A stretch of 64,000 nt of DNA from Leadbetterella sp035299025 (GCA_035299025.1 DATGXK010000007.1:62001-126000); one strand, 5' to 3'. Shown: positions 15,995 through 26,065, numbered from the stretch's first letter. Numbers and translations are program-made. Notes: generated by a model not told the origin, from the letters alone.

Positions 15995-17632
15995 TTAGAA
16001 AATAAAGCCGTCAGGGTTGTTATCCCAGAATACTTTTACTTTGAAATCGGCTTTTTGTTTCGCATTTGAGTTGGTATTAACATATACCGAAGGGTAAATG
16101 AAAGATCTAGGGAAATTACCCACTGCCGGGTTAAGACCTGGCTGCATTCCGCTCGGCTGCCCAGTTCTTCTGTATAAGTTATAAGCCTCTACACCATTAC
16201 CATAAAGAGCGATCCAATATTCTCTTCCCAATAGGTTCATCTTTGCAGTTTCTGTCGTAGCTGCATCGTATTTAGCAGCTATAGCTGCTAGGTACTTAGT
16301 TCTATTAGCCTCGAAAGTAGTGGCTGACTCAAAAGCGTTGATTTTGGCAGCTTGGTTTGTTGTTAATGACCACGATCTAACGAAGTTAATACTTTTGGTT
16401 ATACCTGAAGTAATAAGAGCTTTAGGATCACCAGCAGTACCAAGTGTTATAGCAGCCTCTGCCAACATAAAGTCTACGAATGCTGGCAACATCATTGGAG
16501 AAATACCAGCACCATTGGTAGCCATATCAGCAGCACCAGCAGCCGCTGGAGTATTGTTGTCAAATCTGTAACCCGCTGGATAAACTCCAAATAGGGTTCT
16601 TTTCAAACCATCTGGCGGAATACCATCGTTGTCCAAGTGATCTCTACCCCAATAACCTCTCTCTCCTGGAAGACAAAAAACCATATCTTCAGGGTAATGC
16701 GTTGGCTTAAATTGGCTGATACAATCCATTTCTGAGGAAGTGGTTGTATTTACACTAACCTGACGGTAAAAGTAGTATTTGGCACGCGGATCGTCAAATC
16801 CTTTGGCTTCTGTCAAATGCCACATAAAGAAAGTAGACTGGTAATCACCACCACCTGCTTGAGCTTGAGCAGCATAGTCAGGGTGACGGCTGTCTGGGTC
16901 ATTAGCAGATGCTCCGTATTTGAATGTAAATTCGTCACCAACACCTAAAAGTTGATTTTCTGTAATCAATGCTGAAATAGCAGCAGTACTTCCGGCCTTG
17001 TCGATTAACCTTCTGTTCAAATGGTACTTTAACATCAAGGTGTTTACCAATTTGGTCCATCTTGTATAATTGTTAGCATAGTAGTAATCATTCGGAGTAC
17101 CAGTTGAGGTACCAGAGAAATCAGTTTTTGCAGACTTCAACAATTCCAGAGCCGCAGCATAAATAGCAGCACCATCATCGCTCTTCGGATTGAAATTAGA
17201 AGCATCTAAAGCCTCTGAATAAGGAATACTTCCAAAAGCATCAACCATAATCATCAAACTGTAGGCTTCTAAAGTTTTCGCGATACCCGCATGTCTTTTG
17301 AAACCTCTGTCAGCAGCAATTTTTTTCAAAACCTTGATGTCTGCCAACAAACCAGCATAAGTTGTACTCCAAAGACCATCATAGCTAGTTGGAGTATAAG
17401 CTGTTTCGTAGGTGTTTGCACCCTGATTTAGAATTCTAGTTAATCTTTGTCCAGTATCACTAACACCTCTGAAAACATCATCGAAAGTCAGTTGGATGTT
17501 GTTCAAAAGAAAGTTAGCATCTGTGCTGTTTTCGGTTACGGCGTTCGGATTATCCAGATAATCCAATTTGCATGAACTTACTAAAAACACTCCAAGTGCC
17601 ATTAGTAGTGTATATATGTTTCTTTTCATCAT
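15995..17632 (-). CDS. SusD/RagB family nutrient-binding lipoprotein
   Basis: A 545-residue outer-membrane lipoprotein that caps the SusC transporter and captures the ligand. The signal peptide ends in lipobox LVSSC, followed by KLDYLDNPNAVTENSTDANF, typical of the SusD-like group that includes the SusD/RagB nutrient-binding lipoproteins. A TPR-like helical core follows, with the late GREYWIALYGNGVEAYNLYRRTG stretch common in the family. It is directly downstream of susC (19 bases) and upstream of the SusE-like gene. The ligand cannot be told from the sequence: no glycosidase is in the operon. Confidence 0.92.
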   Translation of the reverse strand: MMKRNIYTLLMALGVFLVSSCKLDYLDNPNAVTENSTDANFLLNNIQLTFDDVFRGVSDTGQRLTRILNQGANTYETAYTPTSYDGLWSTTYAGLLADIKVLKKIAADRGFKRHAGIAKTLEAYSLMIMVDAFGSIPYSEALDASNFNPKSDDGAAIYAAALELLKSAKTDFSGTSTGTPNDYYYANNYTRWTKLVNTLMLKYHLNRRLIDKAGSTAAISALITENQLLGVGDEFTFKYGASANDPDSRHPDYAAQAQAGGGDYQSTFFMWHLTEAKGFDDPRAKYYFYRQVSVNTTTSSEMDCISQFKPTHYPEDMVFCLPGERGYWGRDHLDNDGIPPDGLKRTLFGVYPAGYRFDNNTPAAAGAADMATNGAGISPMMLPAFVDFMLAEAAITLGTAGDPKALITSGITKSINFVRSWSLTTNQAAKINAFESATTFEANRTKYLAAIAAKYDAATTETAKMNLLGREYWIALYGNGVEAYNLYRRTGQPSGMQPGLNPAVGNFPRSFIYPSVYVNTNSNAKQKADFKVKVFWDNNPDGFIF

Positions 17633-17651
17633 TAATCTTCTTTAAAAATAA

Positions 17652-20600
17652 TTAGAATGTTAAGCTTAAAGTACCACCTAATCTTCTAGCACTTGGTCCA
17701 GTCAAATAGTCAAATCCAAGACCGTTACCAACACCTAAGCTTAATACATCTGTGTCGAAGTTTACGTATTTAGGCATATTCAAAGCTCTAAACCAAAGAT
17801 TCGAACCTGTCAAAGTTAGTGATGCCTTTTTGAAAGGTGTTTTACCAATAACTTTAGTAGGAAGAGCATAGCTCAAAGAGGCTTCTCTTAATCTGGCTGT
17901 ACTTCCGTCGAAAGTTACGGCTTCGTCTGTAAAGAAGAAGTTATCAAAGAAGTAGTTTGAAGCAGTCACTTGAACAGTGTTTTTGCTTCCGTCTTCTTGA
18001 ACACCAGGAAGAATCAATGAAAGATCTCTGTCTAACTGATCTGTGTCTTTAGACAAACCTCTTGCCAATACACCTTTCACAGTATTTGATACAATCACAC
18101 CCTTGTGACGATACTCAAACATAAACGAAAGATTAAAACCTTTATAGCTCAAGCTGTTGATCAAAGACGATGTAAATGCTGGGTTAGGATCTCCTAAAGT
18201 TGCAATTTCAGAAGTTGCCTTGTATTGACCGTTTGGCAATACAATTTTCTCTCCGTTTGCATTTCTTGCAATGCCTAATCCTTTAATAAGGTTGAAAGGT
18301 TCGCCAGGGATTGCAAAGTTTCCAAGGTTTGTAAAACCAGCGATAACAACTTGCTCTAGACCACCACCAAGTTCCATAACCACAGACTTGTATTTACCAT
18401 AATTGGCCGTAAGATCCCAAGTTAATCCTGATGAAGTTTTAACAGGAGTTACAGTTGCTGAAACCTCAGCTCCTCTAGTTCTGATTTTACCGATGTTGAT
18501 AAAAGTAGAAGTATAACCTGTCGATGGATCAATAGGAGCGTTCGTAATCAAATCTTTCGTGTTTTTCTCGTAAAGAGATACTTCAAACTTCAATTTGTTA
18601 TTGAACATTGCAGATTCTACACCGAACTCAACTTCTTGGTGAAGTTCTGGTTTTAAGTTTGGATTACCCAAAGCATTAGAGATAGACTGTGTCGAAGTAA
18701 GAGTACCAGAAGCATTTGACCAACCTCTAGCGTTTTGAGCAAGCGTATTTCTTGTATTGTAAGGAGTTGGGAAACCTGCTGATGTACCAAAGCTACCACG
18801 AATTTTCAAATCATTCAAGATTTTAGAACTCATATCGAAAGCTGAAGTAGGTACAAAGGAAACACTCACACCTGGATACAAAATTCTTCTATTTGCACTT
18901 TCAACCGTAGAAGTCCAGTCATTTCTAGCAGACAAGTTCAAGAAAAGGTAGTCGCTGTAATCCAAAACAACATTGGTATAAGCTCCGATTCTTCTCTCTT
19001 GTGTCATGTAATTCAAACCAGCACCATTAAGAGTTCTGTTCGATGTAGCAGTGAAGTTTGAGTGATTAAATAATCCAAAAGTTAACTGTCCAGTACTTGC
19101 CATACCAAATTGCTCATATTGGTCAAATCTGTTATTTGCACCAAGCAAAGCAGTCAAATGTAACTTATCAGACAACTGTTTATTATAGTTCAAAATCAAA
19201 TCATGGTTCCAAATAGCATTTTTAATAGCAACACTTTGGTAAAAACCATTGATAATGTTTACGTTACCACCCGTAGCACCTTTGTTGTATTGTCTTTCTT
19301 GAGTTTCTGAATAAGTATCAAATCCTAAACGGTAAGTTACTGAGAAATCATTGTTGAAGTCATAATTCAAAGAGCTTGAAGTAAAGAATCTGTCCACAAA
19401 GCTAAGATCTGAGTGGTATTTGGCCAACCAAAGTGGGTTGGTGATATCATTACCACCTCTGTAGTATACAGAACTTCTATCAACTGGGTTTTCGTAAGGC
19501 CATCCAGCTAAATCAACATTACGAGGTGTATACATTACGTTTGCGAAAATAGACTGTATACCTCCATCAGGACCCGAACCATAACCCGCATTCAAAGGTG
19601 GTGATTTCATGTCTGTGTTGGCATAAGTAAATGAAGAACGAATAGATAATTTCTTAGAGATTTGAGAATTTAGACCCAAGGCAAGGTTGAGTTTTTTCAA
19701 AGTATTACCTGGTGTAAAACCTTGCTCATCTTGATAGCCTACACTCGCATTGTAGCCTGATTTGTCTGAAGAACCTGATACCGCAACAGAAGTGTTGAAA
19801 ACATTTCCTTTTCTAAAGAATGATTTACCAATATTATCTTGAGCAATGTTAGGAATGTCAACAACGTTGTTCAATACATCAGCAGCACCATTACCCCAAG
19901 GTTTTGTTGGGTCTACTGCATATTCTGGGAACGAGTTTCTAATCAAAGCCACTGACGATAAGCCAATTGGGTGCTTAGTAGTTGCTTGGTCAGCGAAATT
20001 AGCTCCCCAGTTTGAGAAGAACCAAGATGGAGGTGTTAATTGTTGGAAACCACCACCATAGTTGTTTTGATAATCAGGCAATGAAGCAATTGTATTTTGG
20101 AAATACGATTGGTTCAGGCTAACTTCTGCATTTTTTCTTTTACCACCACCAGTTTTGGTTGTGATCAAAATAACACCGTTACGACCTTGGTCTCCGTACA
20201 GTACAGTTGCGGAGAGACCTTTCAACACTGAAACGCTTTCGATGTTGTTGGGGTCAATGTCTAGCATACGGCTTGAAGTAGTTTGGCTACCTGTAGTAAA
20301 ACCGGCTTGGGAGTTTGTTCCAGAGTTGAAAGGAACACCATCAACCACAAACAAAGGTTGGTTAGAACCTGTGGCTGACTTGTAACCTCTAATGGTGATG
20401 TTGGTTCCTGAACCAGACATACCACCCGTAGAAGTGATGTTTACACCAGGAGCTTTTCCTTGGAGAATACGGCTTACGTCAGCCTCAGGACGGTTGTTGA
20501 TTAAGTCACTAGCTACAGTAGTAACCGCATAACCTAACGCTTTTTTCTCTCTAACGATACCTTGTGCCGTTACTACCACTTCTGATAGTGCTTTGGCATC

Positions 20601-20885
20601 GTTGGTGAGAACAACATTGATAATAGACTTTGTGCCTACTGTCACCTCTTGTGACACCATTCCCACAAAGCTGTAAACGAGAGTTTGACCAGCGGCTGCC
20701 TCGATTTCGTAGCCACCATTTAGGTCCGTTTGTGTACCTTTAGAGGTACCTTTGATTTGAACAGTCACCCCAGGGATGCCTGATCCGTCGTCTGCTGAAG
20801 TTACCTTTCCGCTTATTTTACTCTGGGCGAAAGCCACCACTGATGAGCAAAATAGCACAAGGGCAAGAAGTAAATTCTTTCTCAT
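17652..20885 (-). CDS. SusC/RagA family TonB-linked outer-membrane transporter
   Basis: A 1077-residue TonB-dependent transporter. After the signal peptide (cleaved at AFAQ) comes a carboxypeptidase-like beta-sandwich domain (about 22-105, KISGKVTSADDGSGIPGVTV), then the plug domain (about 115-235, with NITIRGYKSATGSNQPLFVV DG-type SusC signature) and a 22-stranded barrel ending in LSLTF with a terminal Phe. It imports an oligomeric nutrient across the outer membrane using TonB energy, together with the SusD partner. It is the first gene of the operon, with its own -7 box, and the leader is preceded by a strong terminator hairpin. Confidence 0.95.
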   Translation of the reverse strand: MRKNLLLALVLFCSSVVAFAQSKISGKVTSADDGSGIPGVTVQIKGTSKGTQTDLNGGYEIEAAAGQTLVYSFVGMVSQEVTVGTKSIINVVLTNDAKALSEVVVTAQGIVREKKALGYAVTTVASDLINNRPEADVSRILQGKAPGVNITSTGGMSGSGTNITIRGYKSATGSNQPLFVVDGVPFNSGTNSQAGFTTGSQTTSSRMLDIDPNNIESVSVLKGLSATVLYGDQGRNGVILITTKTGGGKRKNAEVSLNQSYFQNTIASLPDYQNNYGGGFQQLTPPSWFFSNWGANFADQATTKHPIGLSSVALIRNSFPEYAVDPTKPWGNGAADVLNNVVDIPNIAQDNIGKSFFRKGNVFNTSVAVSGSSDKSGYNASVGYQDEQGFTPGNTLKKLNLALGLNSQISKKLSIRSSFTYANTDMKSPPLNAGYGSGPDGGIQSIFANVMYTPRNVDLAGWPYENPVDRSSVYYRGGNDITNPLWLAKYHSDLSFVDRFFTSSSLNYDFNNDFSVTYRLGFDTYSETQERQYNKGATGGNVNIINGFYQSVAIKNAIWNHDLILNYNKQLSDKLHLTALLGANNRFDQYEQFGMASTGQLTFGLFNHSNFTATSNRTLNGAGLNYMTQERRIGAYTNVVLDYSDYLFLNLSARNDWTSTVESANRRILYPGVSVSFVPTSAFDMSSKILNDLKIRGSFGTSAGFPTPYNTRNTLAQNARGWSNASGTLTSTQSISNALGNPNLKPELHQEVEFGVESAMFNNKLKFEVSLYEKNTKDLITNAPIDPSTGYTSTFINIGKIRTRGAEVSATVTPVKTSSGLTWDLTANYGKYKSVVMELGGGLEQVVIAGFTNLGNFAIPGEPFNLIKGLGIARNANGEKIVLPNGQYKATSEIATLGDPNPAFTSSLINSLSYKGFNLSFMFEYRHKGVIVSNTVKGVLARGLSKDTDQLDRDLSLILPGVQEDGSKNTVQVTASNYFFDNFFFTDEAVTFDGSTARLREASLSYALPTKVIGKTPFKKASLTLTGSNLWFRALNMPKYVNFDTDVLSLGVGNGLGFDYLTGPSARRLGGTLSLTF

Positions 20886-20923
20886 GCATTGTTAAGTTTA
20901 GGTTATAAAAAAAATTTGTTATG

Positions 20924-20931
20924 CAAACATA
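20924..20931 (-). promoter_or_regulatory. -7 box of the susC promoter
   Basis: On the minus strand this reads TATGTTTG, an exact TAnnTTTG match, 38 bases before the susC start codon. It lies just after the terminator at 20943-20980, so the Sus operon can start its own transcript. Confidence 0.5.
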
Positions 20932-20942
20932 ATGATTTTTTA

Positions 20943-20980
20943 ACAAAAAAAAAACTTCGATTACCATTTAATCGAAGTTT
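20943..20980 (-). terminator. Strong terminator upstream of susC
   Basis: A perfect 12-bp stem AAACTTCGATTA/TAATCGAAGTTT (20952-20963, 20969-20980), followed on the minus strand by a run of about ten T (the A tract 20945-20954). It lies between the fibronectin gene and susC and is the second terminator in that spacer. If transcription of susC started further upstream it would act as an attenuator. Confidence 0.8.
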
Positions 20981-21057
20981 GAATGTTTGAATATTAAAAT
21001 ATTGAAATTACTAAATAGCTTCTTTGTATTGTGCTATTTATCAGTATTATCCCAATA

Positions 21058-21084
21058 AAAAGAGGTCAATTTCTTGACCTCTTT
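21058..21084 (-). terminator. Terminator of the fibronectin-domain gene
   Basis: A perfect 11-bp stem AAAGAGGTCAA/TTGACCTCTTT (21059-21069, 21074-21084) with loop TTTC, directly after the stop of the minus-strand gene that ends at 21090. Confidence 0.8.
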
Positions 21085-21089
21085 GATGG

Positions 21090-23153
21090 TCAATATTTAA
21101 AAATTTTCTTTGATGTACTGCTTTCGCCATTACTGATAACCACGTTGTACAATCCCTGAGAAAGATTATTGAAAGGTATCACCAAGGTTTCATCCTTTTT
21201 CATTCTTATTTTTTGAGATAGAATTTGTCTATTGTTTCTGTCGTAAACAACAAGTAGGTAATCAGAGTCCGACTTTAGGTTTTCTGCTTTCAAATTCAGG
21301 TTTTCGAAAGTTGGATTTGGGAAGACTGTAATACTCACCAAGCTTGGTGCAATACCTGTTCCACTCATTTTTATAGTCGCAATATTTGAGTTTCCTGAAT
21401 TGCCAATGGCATTTTTGGCGTAAACCCTGTATTGATAAGTTTTTCCGGATGAAACATTCTCATCAACGTAAGAAGTGACGTTTTTACCAAGCGTGGCTAC
21501 TAATACATAACTTGTTCCGCCGTCTTGCGATTTTTCTATAATATAATTTTCCTCTCTTTTGGAGTCGTCGTACCAAGTAAGATTAACTTTCGCAGAACTT
21601 TCTACTGCTTTCAGGCCATATGGAGCATTTGGTGCTTTGGTTGGATTGATGATGAATGGCCCAATAACTGGTGAGTAACCCGATTCACCTTCTGTATTGC
21701 TTCCTGCTTTTACACGATAATAGTAAATGGTGGCCTCTTCAGGAGTTAAATCCTTGAAAGACCTTATATCCATTTTTATTTTACCGAGTTCTACAAAGGT
21801 CTTATTGTCTATACTTCTTTCGATTATGAAATAGTCCTCATCTTTGGAGTTGTCTTTCCAACTTATATCATGAGCTGGATTACCTAATGCATCGTAATAC
21901 AAAATTGCGATGGGGTTCGAAGGGGCATAAGGAGGGCCTGCTGTTGTATCTCGTATATAGGTTGGTGTCGAAAACTTACCTTTATCACTCACTGCAAAGA
22001 TCGCCACATCCACTATGTCTTTAGGGCTAAGGTTTTCAATTTTAACTGAACTCGCAAAACCTGGTAGGTTCGTGTATTCTTTGTAATCTCCTGTGTTGTT
22101 TACCTTTATCATTATGATTGTATTCGTTCTGATATTGGTTTTACATATTTTGTCTTCGGCACCATTGGTCCATCTAATGGTCAAATGATTTCTCGATTTA
22201 TTACCCTGGTCTGAAATGGGGTTCAATGCTGGGTTGGGATTAACGTAGGCTTGGGCCGTAACAGACACCGTATTCGAGGTGGTTGTACCTGTAGAATTTC
22301 TGGTAAAAAGGGCATAATACTGTGTAGCACCCGCTACAGTAGTTTGATCCCAATATCCAGTTTCTGTAAGTGGGATATTTCCCATATCCTGAAACGTAAC
22401 ACCATCGTATGATTTTTTTAGCAGTATCTGTTCAACATCCTCTGATCTACTCGGAATAGACCAAACCAAGTGAATGAGGTCGGGGCAGTTGGAGTCTGAA
22501 CTCAAAACTATGGCGGGAGGAAAATCTACCTTTGTTTGTGCAAAAATTACGGGTGTCCAAGGTCCCGCAAGTGAATTATAACGAGCCCTTACTCTTATTC
22601 CATAAAGTTTTTTTGGCAATAAATTGGAAATAAGTTTGAAAATAGAAGAACCACTTGGTTCTGTAAGATTAGTAATCACCCCACCCTGATCAAGTTCTAT
22701 GTCAAATCCAGTTTCGTTTTGATTAGTGTCTGCAATACCTAGTATTAGAGAGTTTCGAGTAACATTGTTGAGGTCAACAGAAATTGTTGGAGCTACTAAG
22801 CTTACAACTAGTACACTAACTGAGTTACTAGAGATAGATCGAACCGTATCCGCAGGAGCGGATGCTCTGTAAGATTTTACGGTAATGGTATAGTTTTGAT
22901 TATAAAGTAAGTTGTTTAATGTTGCACTGTTTGTTGTAGTAGAAACAGAATCTAAAGGTCCTGACGGTCTAGAATAATAAACCTTGTAACCAGTAATAAC
23001 ACCTGAAGGAGCTGTCCAAGTTGCTGAAATTGAGTTTGTTAATCCAACTTGTCCTGCAGATAGGGATGTTGGGGGCAATGGTGGGAAAGTAGGTTGAGCA
23101 AAGATTTTTAGTGTAGCTAAAAAGCACGAAAAAAGAATTAGAAATTTTTTCAT
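21090..23153 (-). CDS. Secreted multi-fibronectin-type III protein with T9SS sorting domain
   Basis: A 687-residue secreted protein. It has a signal peptide (cleaved near FAQ) and then about five or six fibronectin type III modules, each recognisable by Pro/Trp and Tyr blocks such as ISATWTAPSG, ISWKDNSKDEDYFIIERS and LTWYDDSKREENYIIEKS. The C-terminal 75 residues (VFPNPTFENLNL to KKIFKY) form a T9SS type A sorting domain. So it should be exported across the outer membrane by T9SS and kept at the surface or released. Function is likely adhesive or glycan-related. It is paralogous to the next gene upstream and is separated from susC by two terminators. Confidence 0.9.
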   Translation of the reverse strand: MKKFLILFSCFLATLKIFAQPTFPPLPPTSLSAGQVGLTNSISATWTAPSGVITGYKVYYSRPSGPLDSVSTTTNSATLNNLLYNQNYTITVKSYRASAPADTVRSISSNSVSVLVVSLVAPTISVDLNNVTRNSLILGIADTNQNETGFDIELDQGGVITNLTEPSGSSIFKLISNLLPKKLYGIRVRARYNSLAGPWTPVIFAQTKVDFPPAIVLSSDSNCPDLIHLVWSIPSRSEDVEQILLKKSYDGVTFQDMGNIPLTETGYWDQTTVAGATQYYALFTRNSTGTTTSNTVSVTAQAYVNPNPALNPISDQGNKSRNHLTIRWTNGAEDKICKTNIRTNTIIMIKVNNTGDYKEYTNLPGFASSVKIENLSPKDIVDVAIFAVSDKGKFSTPTYIRDTTAGPPYAPSNPIAILYYDALGNPAHDISWKDNSKDEDYFIIERSIDNKTFVELGKIKMDIRSFKDLTPEEATIYYYRVKAGSNTEGESGYSPVIGPFIINPTKAPNAPYGLKAVESSAKVNLTWYDDSKREENYIIEKSQDGGTSYVLVATLGKNVTSYVDENVSSGKTYQYRVYAKNAIGNSGNSNIATIKMSGTGIAPSLVSITVFPNPTFENLNLKAENLKSDSDYLLVVYDRNNRQILSQKIRMKKDETLVIPFNNLSQGLYNVVISNGESSTSKKIFKY

Positions 23154-23278
23154 TTTCTTTATTAATTAAGGAATTGCATTAAGAAATCATGGTAAAATTA
23201 TACAAAAAATGTAATATTTAAAAAAAAATCTGGTCTGATGTTGAGTGGACTAATCAGCTAGGTGCAGAATTTGGATAT

Positions 23279-23305
23279 AAAAAAAGAGCTACCGTTGGTA
23301 GCTCT
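23279..23305 (-). terminator. Terminator of the second fibronectin-domain gene
   Basis: A 9-bp stem AGAGCTACC/GGTAGCTCT (23285-23293, 23297-23305) followed on the minus strand by T from the A tract 23279-23285. It lies 25 bases after the stop at 23330. Because of it the two paralogues are probably separate transcripts. Confidence 0.75.
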
Positions 23306-23329
23306 CTCTTGTAAATTTATGTGTGGGAA

Positions 23330-25114
23330 TTAGTATTTTACAATTTTTCTAGATAATGTTTCATTTGAAGTTTTTATAATCATATTGTAAACACCACTAT
23401 CGAGATTTGAAAGATTGACTTTGATAGTTTTTGTTTCAAAATTTTTCTTGAAAACCTCAATATTATTTTGGTCTAAAAGAGAAACGGTAACCGATGAATT
23501 GTCTATTTCTGAAGGCAACTTTATAGAAAGAAAATCCAATGTAGGATTCGGGAAAATACTGAATTCAGTATTGCTAACAAAACCAGAACCACCAGGTGTC
23601 TTTGCTTCAAAAATGTTTGAATAAGAAGAAGAGCCAACAGGATTGATACCTTTAATTCTGTAATAATATTTTTTACCCGCAGTTACAGTGTTGTCCGAAT
23701 ATGCAACGGCATTTCTATCCAATTTTTTTAATTCGGCAAAAGTAGTGTTGTTGTCAATAGATCTTTCAAGGATATAGCTTTCTTCTTTGTTCGAATCATC
23801 ATACCATTTGAGATCTACCTTTGTAGCCGCTACAGTACCAGAAAGTCCGTATGGAGCATTTGGGGCCGCAGAATATGCATAAGTAATAGGCTGGGTAAGA
23901 ACATAATCTGATTCTCCGAAAAGATAATTTCCTGCCTTGATACGATAGGTATAACCAACACCCTCCTCAATAGGCTCGTGCTTGAATTTATTATCACCAT
24001 CTTTTATTTTACCTAAGGTTTGGAAATTTGTCCCGTCTTTGCTTACCTCTATAACAAAATAGTCTTCGTCTTTAGGTGCATGATCCCAGCTTAGCCCTAT
24101 CGATGAGTTATTTACGGCATCTTTAAAAGCAACTCCTATGAAGTTTGTTGGTTTACTGGCTGGGCCGTAGGTATTGTCAACCCCTTTTCTGTGCTCAGAG
24201 AAAAGACCTCTATCACTTAACGAAAATATTGAATATTCTACTCTTTCGTTAGGTTTTAGTCCTGAAATTATAACGTTGCTTGCGGTTGGGTAAATGATAT
24301 TGTATAATTTGAATTCTGTTTCACCCTCACGTTTGATCATAACATAATATGAGCTTCTAATGTTAGTTCCGCAACTATAGTCTTGTTCAGGATTCTCCCA
24401 AGTAATGTTGAGTTGCGTATCACTTTTATTAACAGTGCTCGATTGAACGTTAATAGGTGGTGTTGGGGGAACAAAAGCTTTGACATTAACACTCACTTGG
24501 TTTGATTGTCTTTGTCCGGTACTATTCTCCGCAATTACAACGTAAGTGGTAGCTACACCAGGTTGAACTCCCAGGTCAAATAAATTTCTTTGGAAATTTG
24601 GGAAATTGCCGACTAGCTGATAACCCGCTCCAGCAAAAGAACGTAAAACTTGAAAGTTTGTAATTTCCGAAGCACGTTCGGTTACTTCCCAAGAAATTGA
24701 AACAAACCTTGCACAGTTATTGTCCAATTTTAAAATTGGAGCGGCAGGGATAGCCACCAAGGTTTTGGATGTGATAATATTAGACCATGGCCCGATATCA
24801 GGTAAAGGGCATCCCAACACTGCAGCACAGTTAATTGCTCTTGCTCTTACAGTGTATGTAGTATTTGGAGCTAGGCTAGTGTTATTAAAATTGAATGATG
24901 TGTTTGGGTCGACCAAAGTGGAACGCAATAAACCAGGTCCACTTAATTCGATTTCAATTTTCATTTCTCCCGGATTGGTGTCATTAACCAAAACTAAAAA
25001 AGAGTTGGTGGTGATGGAAGATGGCAATTCGACGAGCGAAGGGGCAACTAAGCCCTGAGCAAAAACTCCAAATCCTGAAATTATCAATGTAATAAAGAGG
25101 ACGATGTTTCTCAT
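23330..25114 (-). CDS. Secreted multi-fibronectin-type III protein with T9SS sorting domain (paralogue)
   Basis: A 594-residue secreted protein, related to the one at 21090-23153 over most of its length. Both share the blocks KDEDYFVIE-S, the TYYYRIKAGN-like turns, an APNAPYGL linker, and a KW/TWYDDS-KEE-YILE module. It has a signal peptide (cleaved near FAQ), four or five fibronectin-type III modules, and a C-terminal T9SS type A sorting domain (FSIFPNPTLDFLSIKL to RKIVKY). The tandem arrangement points to gene duplication. It follows its own promoter region (TATATTTA-like, one mismatch to the -7 box) and ends at a terminator. Substrate or partner is unknown. Confidence 0.9.
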   Translation of the reverse strand: MRNIVLFITLIISGFGVFAQGLVAPSLVELPSSITTNSFLVLVNDTNPGEMKIEIELSGPGLLRSTLVDPNTSFNFNNTSLAPNTTYTVRARAINCAAVLGCPLPDIGPWSNIITSKTLVAIPAAPILKLDNNCARFVSISWEVTERASEITNFQVLRSFAGAGYQLVGNFPNFQRNLFDLGVQPGVATTYVVIAENSTGQRQSNQVSVNVKAFVPPTPPINVQSSTVNKSDTQLNITWENPEQDYSCGTNIRSSYYVMIKREGETEFKLYNIIYPTASNVIISGLKPNERVEYSIFSLSDRGLFSEHRKGVDNTYGPASKPTNFIGVAFKDAVNNSSIGLSWDHAPKDEDYFVIEVSKDGTNFQTLGKIKDGDNKFKHEPIEEGVGYTYRIKAGNYLFGESDYVLTQPITYAYSAAPNAPYGLSGTVAATKVDLKWYDDSNKEESYILERSIDNNTTFAELKKLDRNAVAYSDNTVTAGKKYYYRIKGINPVGSSSYSNIFEAKTPGGSGFVSNTEFSIFPNPTLDFLSIKLPSEIDNSSVTVSLLDQNNIEVFKKNFETKTIKVNLSNLDSGVYNMIIKTSNETLSRKIVKY

Positions 25115-25228
25115 GATTGAATTATTTATTTTCGTTAAGATTTATTATTCGTAAATATAGTGAACAAACTTTCAAATAGCCAGAGCATCGAAAAATATTG
25201 TAGATAAAATTATTTTACGGTTTCGGAA

Positions 25229-26065
25229 TTATTGTTTTTTCAATAATTCATATAAAAAAATTGAGTTTTTGGCTGATTTTACGTCATGAACGCGAAGAAT
25301 GTTGGCACCTGACAAAAGTGCTTGCAAATGAAGTTGGGAGGTAGCTTCTAGGCTTTCGTGAACCTCTATTTGTAGGTATTTATGAATCATGGATTTCCTG
25401 GATACTCCTACCAAAACTGGATAATTCTGATTATTGAAAAGTTCTAGGTTTTTGAATAAATCGTAATTTTGAATGAGACTTTTGGAAAATCCAAATCCAG
25501 GGTCAATAATGATATCACTAACCCCTTTGCTTCTCAAGAAATTGGCCTTTGCGAAGGTTTCGGAGAGGATATCGTGATAAAAATCTGTGTAGTTAGTGAG
25601 TTTTTGCATGTTTTTTGGGTTGCCCCGCATGTGCATGAGAATATAAGGTGTATTTGTTTCAATCAAATATGAGAACATACTTGAGTCCAGTTCTCCGCCA
25701 GAGATGTCATTGATAATTTTAGCACCGGAATTAATAGCTAGTTCCGCCACTTTTTGCCTGAAAGTGTCTATGGATACGATACAATTTTTAAAGTTTTTAC
25801 CTATCAGTTCTATGGCCGGTATCACTCTGTCTATTTCTTCTTGCTCACTTATTTCCATAGCACCCGGTCGACTTGAGTATCCTCCGATATCCAAAATTGC
25901 GGCTCCATTTTCGAGCATTTCGTTAGCTTTTTTTAAAAACTCTTCATCCAAAGGATTAAATCTACTATCTTTGTGGAAAGAATCAGGGGTAATGTTCATT
26001 ATTCCCATGATTAAAGGTTTTTGTAGGTCAAGTATTTTACCTCCTATATTTATCGTGTTTTTCAT
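25229..26065 (-). CDS. folP: Dihydropteroate synthase
   Basis: Joins 6-hydroxymethyl-dihydropterin diphosphate and p-aminobenzoate in folate synthesis. The 278 residues hold the family blocks in order: IMGIMNITPDSF, LDIGGYSSRPGA, NDISGG, DPGFGFSKSL, GVSRKSM and the late RVHDV. The ATG at 26063-26065 is chosen; a TTG three codons upstream is less likely. The gene is divergent from the DUF1599 gene, with only 37 bases between them. A perfect 9-bp hairpin (25226-25234 with 25241-25249) overlaps its stop codon but lacks a following T tract. Confidence 0.95.
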   Translation of the reverse strand: MKNTINIGGKILDLQKPLIMGIMNITPDSFHKDSRFNPLDEEFLKKANEMLENGAAILDIGGYSSRPGAMEISEQEEIDRVIPAIELIGKNFKNCIVSIDTFRQKVAELAINSGAKIINDISGGELDSSMFSYLIETNTPYILMHMRGNPKNMQKLTNYTDFYHDILSETFAKANFLRSKGVSDIIIDPGFGFSKSLIQNYDLFKNLELFNNQNYPVLVGVSRKSMIHKYLQIEVHESLEATSQLHLQALLSGANILRVHDVKSAKNSIFLYELLKKQ

